Assembly (NCBI RefSeq): GCF_000429665.1
Contig: NZ_AUCH01000002.1
Coordinates: forward strand, 186,001-250,000
Direction of reading: 5' to 3'
DNA length: 64,000 nucleotides
Source of the DNA: Azovibrio restrictus DSM 23866
GTDB lineage: Bacteria; Pseudomonadota; Gammaproteobacteria; Burkholderiales; Rhodocyclaceae
The notes below the pieces were generated by a model that was not told where the DNA came from, searched no databases, and worked only from the letters and a program-made list of their open reading frames with translations. How positions within the stretch are numbered: position 1 is the first letter of the stretch; each line of letters opens with the position of its first letter. A program made the translations under genes and the position numbers. Shown here piece after piece: positions 41,334-50,362 of the stretch.

Positions 41334-41339
41334 TAGAAT
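41334..41339 (+). promoter_or_regulatory. -10-like element (TAGAAT) upstream of the ZorA-like gene
   Basis: GCTAGAATCC, 42 bases ahead of the ATG at 41382; identical to the element ahead of dusC. No -35 consensus lies at the right distance. Confidence 0.4.
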
Positions 41340-41381
41340 CCCCCCTTCGGCCTTGCCGGCCCCACGCTGAACAATTCATCT

Positions 41382-42974
41382 ATGGACATGCTCGCCACCC
41401 TCTGGAACGGCCCCGGCGGCACGGGAATCATCTTTGCCCTGCTGACCCTGATCGCCCTGGGCTTCCTGCTGCGCTTCGTGGTCCCGGCCCTGGTGCTGCT
41501 GCGCGACCTGAAACGGGCGGTGCGCAGCCTGGAACAGCTGACGGCGGGGGGCAGCCGCCCCGGGCCGGATGCCATCGCGGCCCAGGTCATGACCTCGCCC
41601 CGCCTCGCCCACCTGTGGCGCGAATACGCCCAGACCCTGCACGGCATCACCGCCACCGACGCCCAGCAGCAGACCCGGGTCACCGCCTGGCGCTCCACGG
41701 CCATGGCCGAGCACTTCTTCACCGAGGCGGCCCTGGTGGAGACGCCCCTCAAGACCGAGTTCTACAAGCACCTGCCCGGCATCCTCACCGGGATCGGCAT
41801 CATCGGCACCTTCGCCGGGCTGATCGTCGGCCTCACCCACTTCGAGGTGAACAGCGATGCGGACACGGTGCGGCTCAGCCTGAAGAACCTGATCCAGGGG
41901 GTGGGCCATGCCTTCCAGGTCTCGGCCCTGGCCATCGCCCTGGCCATGGTCGCCACCTGGATAGAAAAATCCCTGGTCACCCTGGGCTACCGGCAGGTGG
42001 CCCGGCTCAACGAGCTCATCGACAGCTGCTTCGAGAGCGGCGTGGAGGAGGAATACCTGGCCCGGCTGGTACGGGCCAGCGAGGTTTCCGCCCACCAGGG
42101 GGCGCAGCTGCGCCAGGCCCTGGTCCAGGAACTGCGCCAGAGCCTGGGGGCCCTGATGCAGCAACAGCAGGAACAGGCGGCCCGGCAGCAGGAGCAGATG
42201 GCGGCCGCCGTGGCCAATGCCGTTTCTCTGGCCGTGGGCCAGGCCCTGCGGGAACCCTTGACACGCATGGCCGCTGCCGTGGAAAAGGCCGGGGGCAGCC
42301 AGGGCGAGGCCGCCGCCCGTTCCCTGGAGCCCCTGCTGGAACGCTTCGTGGCGCGCATGGAAGCCAACCTGGGCCAGGGCCAGGCCGGTCTCGAAGCCCT
42401 GCTGGTCCGTACCGCCGAATCCCTGAACCGGGTGGTGGGCGAATTGGGCAAGGTGACGGCGCGCCTGGACGGGATTGGTCAGGGGGCGGTCAACAGCGCT
42501 GCCGGACAGCTGCAGAGCGCGGGCCAGGGCGTGGGCCGGGCCGCCGACACCTTTGCCGGGGCCAGCGGCCAGCTGGTGGCTGCGGCCGCCTCCCTCACCG
42601 CCGCCGCCATGGAAGCCGGAGAAGTGATGCGTGAGCAGGGCCGCAGCCGGGAAGCCTTCGCCCTGATGCTGGGGGACCTGAAGACGGTGATGGAAAACGC
42701 CCGCCGGGAAGCCTCCCTGACCAGCGAACTGGTGGCCCGCATGGAAGCCGCCGGCAGCGCCCTGGCCGGGGCCCAGGGGGAAGCCCGGGATTTCCTGGAA
42801 GGGGTGAGCCGGGTGCTGACCGAGGCCCACGGCAGCTTTGCCGACAACCTGGAGCGCACCCTGCGCCAGGGCAACACCCAGTTCCACAAGGAGCTGGCCA
42901 CCGCCGTGGATTACCTGAAGGGGGCCATCGAGGAACTGGGGGACACCCTGGAAACCCTGGCCAGCCGCAAATGA
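41382..42974 (+). CDS. ZorA/MotA/TolQ-like proton-channel subunit with long helical tail
   Basis: 530 residues. Membrane segments appear near residues 16-41, 129-148 ('LPGILTGIGIIGTFAGLIVGL') and 165-187 ('AFQVSALAIALAMVATWIEKSL'), the MotA/TolQ/ExbB pattern in the 'GxxGTFxGLxxGL' version typical of ZorA. About 300 residues of coiled or amphipathic helix follow, rich in Gln/Ala ('QQQQEQAARQQEQMAAAVANA'). That is like the long intracellular tail of ZorA. In Zorya anti-phage systems ZorA and ZorB form a proton-driven motor that recruits effectors. Its TGA overlaps the next gene's ATG. A MotA or ExbB paralogue with another job is possible. Confidence 0.78.
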   Translation: MDMLATLWNGPGGTGIIFALLTLIALGFLLRFVVPALVLLRDLKRAVRSLEQLTAGGSRPGPDAIAAQVMTSPRLAHLWREYAQTLHGITATDAQQQTRVTAWRSTAMAEHFFTEAALVETPLKTEFYKHLPGILTGIGIIGTFAGLIVGLTHFEVNSDADTVRLSLKNLIQGVGHAFQVSALAIALAMVATWIEKSLVTLGYRQVARLNELIDSCFESGVEEEYLARLVRASEVSAHQGAQLRQALVQELRQSLGALMQQQQEQAARQQEQMAAAVANAVSLAVGQALREPLTRMAAAVEKAGGSQGEAAARSLEPLLERFVARMEANLGQGQAGLEALLVRTAESLNRVVGELGKVTARLDGIGQGAVNSAAGQLQSAGQGVGRAADTFAGASGQLVAAAASLTAAAMEAGEVMREQGRSREAFALMLGDLKTVMENARREASLTSELVARMEAAGSALAGAQGEARDFLEGVSRVLTEAHGSFADNLERTLRQGNTQFHKELATAVDYLKGAIEELGDTLETLASRK

Positions 42975-43690
42975 GCCTGGGCAGCAAGCGCCAGCCCCCC
43001 CGGCGGGGCCGCCGGGACGAGGCGGAGCGGCCCTTCTGGATTTCCTTCTCGGACCTGATGACGGCCCTGATGGTGCTGTTCCTGGTGGCCATGACCGTGG
43101 CCCTGCTGGCCATCACCCACGAAATCTCCGCCACCGAGGACCTGAAGGAGGCCCGGGAGGAGGACATCACCCGGCTCATGGACAGCCTCAAGGCCGCCAC
43201 CGCCGATTTCCCCGGCGTGGCCGTGCGCGGCCGGGTGGTGGATTTTGGCGACCGGGCCCGTTTCGAGAGCGACAGCCACCGGCTCAATGCCAGCCAGGAC
43301 CTGCTCTTGCGCACCGTGGTGCCGCGCATCCTGGCTGTGGCCCGGGACCCCCTGGGGGAAAAATGGCTGAAGCGGGTGGTGGTGGAAGGCTTTGCCGACG
43401 CCCGGGGCAGCTATCTGCACAACCTCAACCTCTCCCTGCAGCGCTCCGAGCGGGTGCTCTGCGTGCTCCTGGCCGGGCCTCCCGCCCCGGCGGCCCTGGA
43501 CGAGGCGGACCGCCTGCTGGTGCGGCAGCTGTTTCTGGTGAGCGGCTCCTCCTTCAACGCCCTGAAGGAAAGCCCCGAGGAAAGCCGCCGCATCGAACTG
43601 CGCCTGGAGTTCCTGGAACTGGGGGAAGGGCGTCCCCCCAACCGCAGCCAGCCCCTGGACGGGGATTTCCGCTGCCCCCTGGACCTCTAG
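42971..43690 (+). CDS. ZorB/MotB-like OmpA-domain protein
   Basis: 239 residues. A short basic N-terminus leads to 'PFWISFSDLMTALMVLFLVAMTVALLAI', a single membrane helix with the proton-carrying aspartate at residue 28 ('SDLM', as in MotB and ZorB). The periplasmic part has an OmpA-like peptidoglycan-binding region ('VVVEGFADARGSYLHNLNLSLQRSERVLCVLL'). It overlaps the ZorA-like gene by ATGA and ends 1 base before the third gene, so the three make one operon. The combination with the long-tailed ZorA-like protein favours a Zorya-type motor over flagellar MotB, which is normally larger. Confidence 0.8.
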   Translation: MSLGSKRQPPRRGRRDEAERPFWISFSDLMTALMVLFLVAMTVALLAITHEISATEDLKEAREEDITRLMDSLKAATADFPGVAVRGRVVDFGDRARFESDSHRLNASQDLLLRTVVPRILAVARDPLGEKWLKRVVVEGFADARGSYLHNLNLSLQRSERVLCVLLAGPPAPAALDEADRLLVRQLFLVSGSSFNALKESPEESRRIELRLEFLELGEGRPPNRSQPLDGDFRCPLDL

Positions 43691-43691
43691 G

Positions 43692-44204
43692 ATGAGCGCC
43701 CTGGACGAGCTGGAAAAGCGCCTGGCCCAGGCCCTGGCCGGCCGTCCCCGGCAACTGGGCTGGGGCGATCTGCCGGCCATGAGCCGCAGCCTGGAGGCGG
43801 TGCGCCAGGCCTTCGGCGACCGGCGCGGCATGGGGCGGGAGCAGCGGGTGGCCCGGGGGGTGATGGCCTTTCGCATCCAGGGGGAGAGCACGGATTTCGT
43901 GTACCTCAAATACGCCTGCCAGGGCCTGGCCCAGCCCATGGACTGGGAATCCCGGCGCCTGCTGGCCGACCGGGAGCAGGTGCAGCGTCTGCTGCAGCGG
44001 GTGCTCGACTTTGCCGATGACCGGCGCCGCTTCGCCGCCTGCTACCGGGGGCTGCTGGCCTCCTGCCTGCATGCCCGGGAAGCGGGGTTTCCTGCGGGCA
44101 GTCCCCTGGCCGCCAATCTCCTGCTCCTGGAACAGTTCCTGAGCCGGGAGCAGCTGCGCCTGCCCCCTGAAGCCCGGCCTCCCCTCCCGTTCGATGGTCC
44201 GTAA
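43692..44204 (+). CDS. Short ZorC-like protein (possible truncated remnant)
   Basis: 170 residues, soluble. It is placed one base after the ZorB-like stop, where type I Zorya systems encode ZorC. The pattern 'YLKYACQGLAQPMDWESRRLLADREQVQRLLQRVLDFADDRRRFAACYRGLLASCLHA' resembles the N-terminal part of EH-signature/ZorC proteins, as judged from memory. ZorC is normally over 500 residues, so this is either a truncated remnant or a small dedicated variant. No DNA-binding C-terminal part and no ZorD helicase follow. The reading frame is intact from ATG to TAA. Confidence 0.5.
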   Translation: MSALDELEKRLAQALAGRPRQLGWGDLPAMSRSLEAVRQAFGDRRGMGREQRVARGVMAFRIQGESTDFVYLKYACQGLAQPMDWESRRLLADREQVQRLLQRVLDFADDRRRFAACYRGLLASCLHAREAGFPAGSPLAANLLLLEQFLSREQLRLPPEARPPLPFDGP

Positions 44205-44253
44205 GGAAGAGGGGGCGCGCTTTGGTTCCGGCAGGAAGCCGTGCCCTGCCGTT

Positions 44254-44281
44254 TTGCGGGCCTAGCTGCCGGACCTATAAT
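44254..44281 (+). promoter_or_regulatory. Sigma70-type promoter of the zinc-ribbon gene
   Basis: TTGCGG (44254-44259), a 16-base spacer, and a perfect TATAAT (44276-44281). The start codon is at 44309, so the leader is about 20 bases and includes TGGAG at 44299-44303. Confidence 0.6.
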
Positions 44282-44308
44282 CGCCCCGTCATTTTTTCTG
44301 GAGTCGTC

Positions 44309-44548
44309 ATGACCCTCGTTCCCTGCCGCGCCTGTGGTCATCAGGTCGATACCTCTGCCCTCGCATGCCCTGGCTGCGGTGCTACCGATCCGGGCCGCAG
44401 CATCAGCCGCCAGCAACGGGACCTGCGCATCCTCGCCGTCCAGATCGTCCTGGGCCTGGTGATCTTTGTGGGCGTCGGCAGTGTGGTGTGGAAACAGGTG
44501 GAGCCCATGGTGGCCCAGCTGACGAGCAAGGCGGCGGCGGGGCATTGA
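44309..44548 (+). CDS. Small zinc-ribbon membrane protein
   Basis: 79 residues. The N-terminus is a zinc ribbon 'CRACGHQVDTSALACPGCGA' (two CxxC pairs), and the second half has one membrane helix ('ILAVQIVLGLVIFVGVGSVVWKQV'). Such DUF-type proteins are widespread and uncharacterised; the ribbon would face the cytoplasm. A perfect -10 box and TGGAG precede it. Longer upstream in-frame starts are not supported. Confidence 0.8.
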   Translation: MTLVPCRACGHQVDTSALACPGCGATDPGRSISRQQRDLRILAVQIVLGLVIFVGVGSVVWKQVEPMVAQLTSKAAAGH

Positions 44549-44606
44549 GGGCAGGAGTTCATGCCCCCCGGGCGTCGATACGGATGACGGTCGGGGCGCA
44601 CACCAT

Positions 44607-45611
44607 CTAGAACCCTTCCAGGACGATCTTGCCCTGGGCCCGGCCGCTCTCCAGCAGGGCGTGGGCCCGTTTCAGGCCGGCGGCGCAGATGGGGCCGAAA
44701 TGTCCGGTCCGGGTACTGCGGATGCGTCCTTCCTGCACCAGCCCGGCCAGGCGCGCCAGCAGCCGGTGCTGGGCGATCAGGTCCGGGGTGGCGAAGCGGG
44801 AACGGGTGAACATGAATTCCCAGTGCAGGGAGACGCTCTTTTCCTTGAGCAGGCGGATGTCCAGGGGGCCGGGATCGTCGATCAGGCCGAACCGGCCCTG
44901 GGGCGCCATGACCCGGGCGATCTCCGGGAAATGCGCCTGGGTGTGGTTGAGGCTGACCAGGTAATCCACCTGGGGCAGGCCCAGGCGCTGCAGCTCCTCG
45001 GACAGGGGGCGGCTGTGGTCGATGACGTGATGGGCCCCCATGTCCTCGACCCAGGCCAGGGTGTTGGGGCGGCTGGCGCTGCCGATCAGGGTGAGGCCGG
45101 TCAGCTGTCGGGCCAGCTGCAGCAGGATGGAGCCGACGCCCCCGGCGGCCCCCACCACCAGCAGGGTCTGGCCCTGGTGTCCACCCTCCTGCAGGCCGAG
45201 CCGGTCGAACAGCAGTTCCCAGGCGGTGATGGCCGTCAAGGGCAGGGCCGCTGCCGCAGCGAAATCCAGGGCCTCGGGCATGGGGCCGGCAAGGCGCTCG
45301 TCCACGCACTGGAGTTCGGCATTGCAGCCCGGCCTCTCCAGGGCGCCCGCGTACCAGACCCGGTCCCCGGGCCGGAACAGGGTGACGGCCTCGCCCACCT
45401 GGCGCACCACCCCGGCCGCATCCCAGCCCAGCACCCGGGGTTCGCCCGGTTCCAGGCTGCGCCGCACCTTGGTATCCACCGGATTCACGGCGATGGCCCG
45501 GACTTCCACCAGGAGTTCATGACCCCGGGGCACCGGCTCCGGCAGTTCCAGATCCACCAGGCTGTCCGGATGTTCGATGGGCAGGGGGGCGCGGCAGGCA
45601 ACGGCTTTCAT
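44607..45611 (-). CDS. Zinc-type alcohol dehydrogenase-like quinone oxidoreductase
   Basis: 334 residues, medium-chain dehydrogenase/reductase fold. It has 'MKAVACRAPLPIEHPDSLVDLELPEPVP', 'VNPVDTKVRRS', 'VLGWDAAGVVRQVGEAVTLFRPGDRVWYAG' and the NADPH site 'LLVVGAAGGVGSILLQLARQLTGLTLIGSASR'. Catalytic zinc ligands are absent, so it belongs to the zeta-crystallin/quinone-oxidoreductase type, probably reducing quinones or enals with NADPH. It lies between two divergent neighbours and seems to be a single gene. Confidence 0.88.
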   Translation of the reverse strand: MKAVACRAPLPIEHPDSLVDLELPEPVPRGHELLVEVRAIAVNPVDTKVRRSLEPGEPRVLGWDAAGVVRQVGEAVTLFRPGDRVWYAGALERPGCNAELQCVDERLAGPMPEALDFAAAAALPLTAITAWELLFDRLGLQEGGHQGQTLLVVGAAGGVGSILLQLARQLTGLTLIGSASRPNTLAWVEDMGAHHVIDHSRPLSEELQRLGLPQVDYLVSLNHTQAHFPEIARVMAPQGRFGLIDDPGPLDIRLLKEKSVSLHWEFMFTRSRFATPDLIAQHRLLARLAGLVQEGRIRSTRTGHFGPICAAGLKRAHALLESGRAQGKIVLEGF

Positions 45612-45690
45612 GGGGGAACTCGCTCAAGTGCCAATGGAGGCTTGGAGCAGATGGGGAGGGGTTTGGTTCAGCCGGGCGGGGTGCCCCCGC

Positions 45691-47124
45691 TTACCAGCCG
45701 CCGCCCAGCGCCCGGACCAGATTGACCGTGGCGCGCGCCCGCTCGCCGTCCAGGGTCACCGCCACACGCTGTTGCTGCAGCATGCTGCGGTCGGCGTCGA
45801 GCACATCCAGGTAACTGATGGCACCTTCCCGGTAGCGGATGTGGGAGAGCTGGGCCGCCCGTCCGGCCGCGCTTACCGCCCGGTCCTGGGCGGCGTTCTG
45901 GCCGTCCAGGATGCGCAGGTGGGCGAGGTTGTCCTCGACTTCCTTGAAAGCCTGCAGGATGGACTGGCGGTAATTGGCCACCGCTTCCTCGTGCGCCGCA
46001 TTGGCTCGCTCGACCCCGGCCGCGCGGGCGCCGCCGTCGAAGATCGGCAGACTGAGCAGGGTGCCGACCAGCGGTCCGAGCACATAGGTCCGGCTGGCCG
46101 TCTTGAACAGGTCGCCGAGGCCGGCCGACTCGTAACCGTAGTTGCCGGTCAGGTTGAGGCGCGGGAAATAGGCGGCCTTGGCGGCGCCGATGCGCTCGTT
46201 GGCAGCGGCCATCGCCCGTTCGGCAGCGGCGATGTCCGGGCGCCGTTCGAGCAGGGCCGAGGGCAGGCCGGCCGGCACGCCGACCTTGAGGCGGACGATG
46301 GCTTGCGGCGGCAGGCTGAACTCGGCCGGCGTCTTGCCCAGCAGGATGGCCAGCGCGTGCTCGGCGACTGCCCGCTGGCGGGCCACGCCGTCGGCTTCGG
46401 CCTCGGCCGAGGCCAGTTCGGTACGGGCGCGGGCCAGCTCCAGCTCGCCGATGTCGCCAGCGTCGTAGCGGCGCTGGAACAGTTGCAGCGTTTCCTGGCG
46501 CAGCTTGACGGTGTTGGCGTAGAGCGCGCGCAGGCCGTCCAGCTCGCGGACCAGGAAATAGGCCTGCGCCACGTCGGCCTGCAGGCTAAGCAACGTCGAG
46601 CGGAACAGGGCCTCGTCGCGCTCGGCATCCAGCCGGGCGGCGTCGGCGGCGCTGCCCAGGCGGCCGAACAGATCGGCTTCCCAGGCGAAGGTCGCCTGGC
46701 CGCGCCACAGCGTGGTGGCGCTGGTATCGGCGTCGGCCGGCAGGCCTTGCGAGGCCGGCGAAGGCTGCTGACGGGTCGGGCCGAAGCCGACGCCGACCTG
46801 CGGGAACAGTGCGGCGTGGGCGTTCTTCTCCAGCGCACGCGCCTGGCCGAGGCGGGCGGCGGCGGCCTTGAGGCTCTGGTTGGCGGCCAGCGCCTGCTGT
46901 TCGAGGTCGTTCAAGGTGGCGTCGCCAAACAGCTGCCACCAGTCGCCACGGGCGGCGCTGTCGGCGGGTTCGGCCAGCTTCCATTGCCCGTCGACGGCGG
47001 GGGCTTCCTTGTAGGCGGCGGGTACGGCCGTCTCCGGGCGCTGGTAGGTCGGGGCCAACGAACAGCCGGCGAGGATCAGCAGGCTGGCCAGCAGGGTGTT
47101 GGTCAGGATGGCTTTCTGGTTCAT
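45691..47124 (-). CDS. RND efflux outer-membrane lipoprotein (NodT/OprM type)
   Basis: 477 residues with a lipoprotein signal: 'LLASLLILAGCSLAPTYQRPE' places the lipid-bearing cysteine at residue 21. Two repeated helical halves carry family marks such as 'WWQLFGDATLNDLEQQALAANQSLKAAAARLGQARAL' and 'RPDIAAAERAMAAANERIGAAKAAYFPRLNLTGNYGY'. It forms the trimeric outer-membrane exit duct for the RND pump encoded just upstream (4 bases after the permease stop). Confidence 0.94.
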   Translation of the reverse strand: MNQKAILTNTLLASLLILAGCSLAPTYQRPETAVPAAYKEAPAVDGQWKLAEPADSAARGDWWQLFGDATLNDLEQQALAANQSLKAAAARLGQARALEKNAHAALFPQVGVGFGPTRQQPSPASQGLPADADTSATTLWRGQATFAWEADLFGRLGSAADAARLDAERDEALFRSTLLSLQADVAQAYFLVRELDGLRALYANTVKLRQETLQLFQRRYDAGDIGELELARARTELASAEAEADGVARQRAVAEHALAILLGKTPAEFSLPPQAIVRLKVGVPAGLPSALLERRPDIAAAERAMAAANERIGAAKAAYFPRLNLTGNYGYESAGLGDLFKTASRTYVLGPLVGTLLSLPIFDGGARAAGVERANAAHEEAVANYRQSILQAFKEVEDNLAHLRILDGQNAAQDRAVSAAGRAAQLSHIRYREGAISYLDVLDADRSMLQQQRVAVTLDGERARATVNLVRALGGGW

Positions 47125-47128
47125 GGTC

Positions 47129-50100
47129 TTACTCCTGGGTCGCGTGGTAGGCGGACGGGCCGGCGACCAGCGGGGCGTCGTGATGGGCGGCGGAATGCAG
47201 CTTGTGCTTCTTGTCCAGCGTGCGCAGCAGCACGTAGAACACCGGCGTCAGGAAGAGGCCGAACAGGGTCACGCCGAGCATGCCGAAGAACACGGCGATG
47301 CCCATGGCGTGGCGCATTTCGGCACCGGCGCCGGAAGACAGCACGAGCGGCACGACGCCCATGATGAAGGCGATGGAAGTCATCAGGATCGGGCGCAGCC
47401 GCAGGCGGCTGGCGTTGATCGCCGCCTGCACCGGCGTGCTGCCCTGCATTTCCAGTTCGCGGGCGAATTCGACGATGAGGATGGCGTTCTTGCAGGCCAG
47501 CCCGACCAGCACCATCAACCCGATCTGGGTGAAGATGTTGTTGTCGCCGCCGGTCAGCCAGACACCGGCGAGTGCCGCGAACAGGCTGGTCGGCACGATC
47601 AGGATGACGGCCAGCGGCAGGGTCAGGCTCTCGTATTGCGCGGCGAGCACCAGGAAGACCAGCAGCACGCTGATCGGGAATACCCAGATGCCGGCGTTGC
47701 CCGCCAGGATCTTCTGATAGGTCAGGTCGGTCCATTCGAACTTGACGCCGCGCGGCAGTGTCGCCGCCGCCACCCGCTCGGCTGCTGCCTCGGCCTGCGC
47801 CGAGGAATAGCCGGGGGCCGGGCCGCCGTTGATGTCGGCCGCCGTGTAGCCGTTGTAGCGCACGACCATTTCCGGCCCGTAGGTCTTCTTCACCTGCACC
47901 AGCGAGGACAGCGGCACCATCTCGCCGGCTACGTTGCGTACCTTCAACTGGCCGATGTCCTCCGGATGCGCGCGGAAGGGGGCGTCGGCCTGGGCGCGCA
48001 CCTGGTAGACGCGGCCGAAGCGGTTGAAGTCATTGACGTATTGCGAGCCGAGGTAGATCTGCATGGTGTCGAAGACATCGGTGACCGAGATGCCCAGCTG
48101 CTTGGCCTTGGTACGGTCAAGATCGACGTCGATCTGCGGCACGTTGATCTGGTAGCTGGAGAACATCGGGCCCAGCGCCGGTTCCCTGGCGGCGGCCGCC
48201 ATGAAAGCCTTGGCTGCTTCGTCGAGTTCGGCGTAGCCGACCGAACCGCGATCCTCTATCTGCATCTTGAAACCGCCGACCGTGCCCAGGCCCATCACCG
48301 GCGGCGGCGGGAAGGTGGCGATGAAGCCTTCCTGGATGGCAGCGAATTTCTGGTTCAGCGCGCCGGCGATGGCACCGGCCGACAGTTCCTTGTCCTTGCG
48401 CTCGGCAAAGGGTTTCAGCCCGACGAAGACGATGCCGGCGCTGGAGCTGTTGGTGAAGCCGTTGATCGACAGGCCGGGGAAGGCGATGGCGTGCTCGACG
48501 CCGGGCTGTTCGAGGGCGATCTCGCTCATCTTGCGGATGACGGCTTCGGTGCGGTCGAGCGAGGCGCCGTTCGGCAGCTGCGTGAAGCTGACCAGATACT
48601 GCTTGTCCTGCCCCGGTACGAAGCCGCCAGGGACAATGTAGGAGAGGCCGATGGCGCCGGCGATCAGCGCCAGGTAGACGCCGATAGCTCCCGCCTTGTG
48701 GGAAATGATGCCGGTGACGCCGTGGCCGTAGCGGTCGGAGGAACGGTTGAAGAAGCGGTTGAAGGCGTGGAAGAAACCGCCAAAGTAGCGGTCCATCTGC
48801 ACTGTCAGCCAATCCGGTTTCTCGCCGTGGCCCTTCAACAGCAGCGCGGCCAGGGCCGGCGACAGGGTCAGCGAGTTGACCGCCGAGATCACCGTCGAGA
48901 TGGCGATGGTCATGGCGAACTGCTTGTAGAACTGGCCGGTCAGGCCGGTCATGAAGGCCAGCGGCACGAACACCGCGACCAGGGTCAGGGCGATGGCGAT
49001 GATCGGCCCGGACACTTCGCGCATGGCCCGGTAGGTGGCTTCGCGCGGGCTCAGGCCGGCCTCGATGTTGCGCTCGACGTTTTCGACGACGACGATGGCG
49101 TCATCGACGACGATGCCGATGGCCAGCACCATGCCGAACAGCGACAGGGCGTTGATCGAGTAGCCGAAGCCGAGCATCAGCGAGAAGGTGCCGACGATGG
49201 ACACCGGCACGGCCAGCAGCGGGATGATCGAGGCGCGCCAGGTCTGCAGGAAGACGATGACCACCAGCACGACCAGGGCGATGGCTTCGAGCAGCGTATG
49301 CACGACGGCCTCGATGGAGGCGCGCACGAACTGCGTCGGGTCGTAGACGATGTCGTACTTGACCGAATCCGGGAAGTCCCTGGCCAGCTCCTTCATCGCC
49401 TCGCGCACGCCGGCGGAAACCTGCAGCGCGTTGGCGCCGGGCGCCTGGAAGATCGGGATGGCCACCGCCTGCTTGTTGTCGAGCAGCGCGCGCAGGCCGT
49501 ATTCGGCCGCCGCCAGCTCGACGCGGGCGACGTCGCCGAGACGGGTGACACCGCCATCGGGCGAGGATTTCAGGATGATGTCGGCAAAGTCCTCGACGCT
49601 CTTCAAGCGGCCCTGGGCGTTGACGTTCAGTTGCAGCGGCACGTCGGACAGGGTTGGCGAAGCGCCGATGGTGCCGGCGGCGACCTGCACGTTCTGCTCG
49701 CGGATGGCGCGCACCACCTCGGCGGCGGTCAGGTTGCGCTGGGCCACCTTGCCCGGATCGAGCCAGATGCGCATGGCGTAGTTGCCGGAGCCGAACAGGC
49801 CGACCTCACCGACGCCCTGGATGCGCGCCAGGCGGTCCTTGACGTTGATCAGCGCGTAGTTGCGCAGATAGGTCATGTCGTAGCGGTCGTCCGGCGAGGT
49901 CAGGTGCACCACCATGGTCAGCGTCGGCGAACTTTTCAGCGTCGTCACGCCCAGGCGCTGCACGTCCTCGGGCAGGCGCGGCAGGGCCTGCGAGACGCGG
50001 TTCTGCACCAGTTGCTGGGCCTTGTCGGGATCGACGCCCAACTGGAAGTTGACCGTCACGGTGAGGTTGCCGTCGCTGTTGGCCTGCGACTGCATGTAGA

Positions 50101-50332
50101 GCATGTTCTCGACGCCGTTGATCGATTCTTCCAGCGGCGCCGCCACCGTTTCGGCGATGACCTTGGGGTTGGCGCCCGGATACTGGGCGCGCACGACCAC
50201 CGAGGGCGGCACGACCTCGGGGTATTCCGAGATCGGCAGCTTGAAGGCGGCGAGCACCCCGGCGAGCAGGATCAGGATCGAGATCACGCCGGCGAAGATC
50301 GGCCGGTCGATGAAGAATTTTGAGATGTTCAT
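47129..50332 (-). CDS. RND multidrug efflux permease (AcrB/MexF-type, HAE1)
   Basis: 1067 residues. The inner-membrane proton antiporter subunit has 12 membrane helices. The N-terminal 'FFIDRPIFAGVISILILLAGVLAAFKLPISEYPEVVPPSVVV' is a clear HAE1 start. The proton-relay pair is in 'GIVVDDAIVVVENVERN', and helix ends such as 'VGLACKNAILIVEFARELE' and 'MRHAMGIAVFFGMLGVTLFGLFLTPVFYVLLR' are intact. It expels hydrophobic drugs or solvents together with the fusion protein (50363-51589) and outer-membrane factor. The specific substrate range cannot be read from sequence. Confidence 0.96.
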   Translation of the reverse strand: MNISKFFIDRPIFAGVISILILLAGVLAAFKLPISEYPEVVPPSVVVRAQYPGANPKVIAETVAAPLEESINGVENMLYMQSQANSDGNLTVTVNFQLGVDPDKAQQLVQNRVSQALPRLPEDVQRLGVTTLKSSPTLTMVVHLTSPDDRYDMTYLRNYALINVKDRLARIQGVGEVGLFGSGNYAMRIWLDPGKVAQRNLTAAEVVRAIREQNVQVAAGTIGASPTLSDVPLQLNVNAQGRLKSVEDFADIILKSSPDGGVTRLGDVARVELAAAEYGLRALLDNKQAVAIPIFQAPGANALQVSAGVREAMKELARDFPDSVKYDIVYDPTQFVRASIEAVVHTLLEAIALVVLVVIVFLQTWRASIIPLLAVPVSIVGTFSLMLGFGYSINALSLFGMVLAIGIVVDDAIVVVENVERNIEAGLSPREATYRAMREVSGPIIAIALTLVAVFVPLAFMTGLTGQFYKQFAMTIAISTVISAVNSLTLSPALAALLLKGHGEKPDWLTVQMDRYFGGFFHAFNRFFNRSSDRYGHGVTGIISHKAGAIGVYLALIAGAIGLSYIVPGGFVPGQDKQYLVSFTQLPNGASLDRTEAVIRKMSEIALEQPGVEHAIAFPGLSINGFTNSSSAGIVFVGLKPFAERKDKELSAGAIAGALNQKFAAIQEGFIATFPPPPVMGLGTVGGFKMQIEDRGSVGYAELDEAAKAFMAAAAREPALGPMFSSYQINVPQIDVDLDRTKAKQLGISVTDVFDTMQIYLGSQYVNDFNRFGRVYQVRAQADAPFRAHPEDIGQLKVRNVAGEMVPLSSLVQVKKTYGPEMVVRYNGYTAADINGGPAPGYSSAQAEAAAERVAAATLPRGVKFEWTDLTYQKILAGNAGIWVFPISVLLVFLVLAAQYESLTLPLAVILIVPTSLFAALAGVWLTGGDNNIFTQIGLMVLVGLACKNAILIVEFARELEMQGSTPVQAAINASRLRLRPILMTSIAFIMGVVPLVLSSGAGAEMRHAMGIAVFFGMLGVTLFGLFLTPVFYVLLRTLDKKHKLHSAAHHDAPLVAGPSAYHATQE

Positions 50333-50362
50333 GGCTTGCTTTCTGCGGCGCTGGCAGCCGGT

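Noticed and set aside
41382..44204. A complete Zorya defence system
   Set aside because: Only ZorA- and ZorB-like genes are full-length; the third gene is short and no helicase or nuclease follows within the window.
47096..50323. 1075-codon open frame opposite the RND permease
   Set aside because: It mirrors the permease; no family features.
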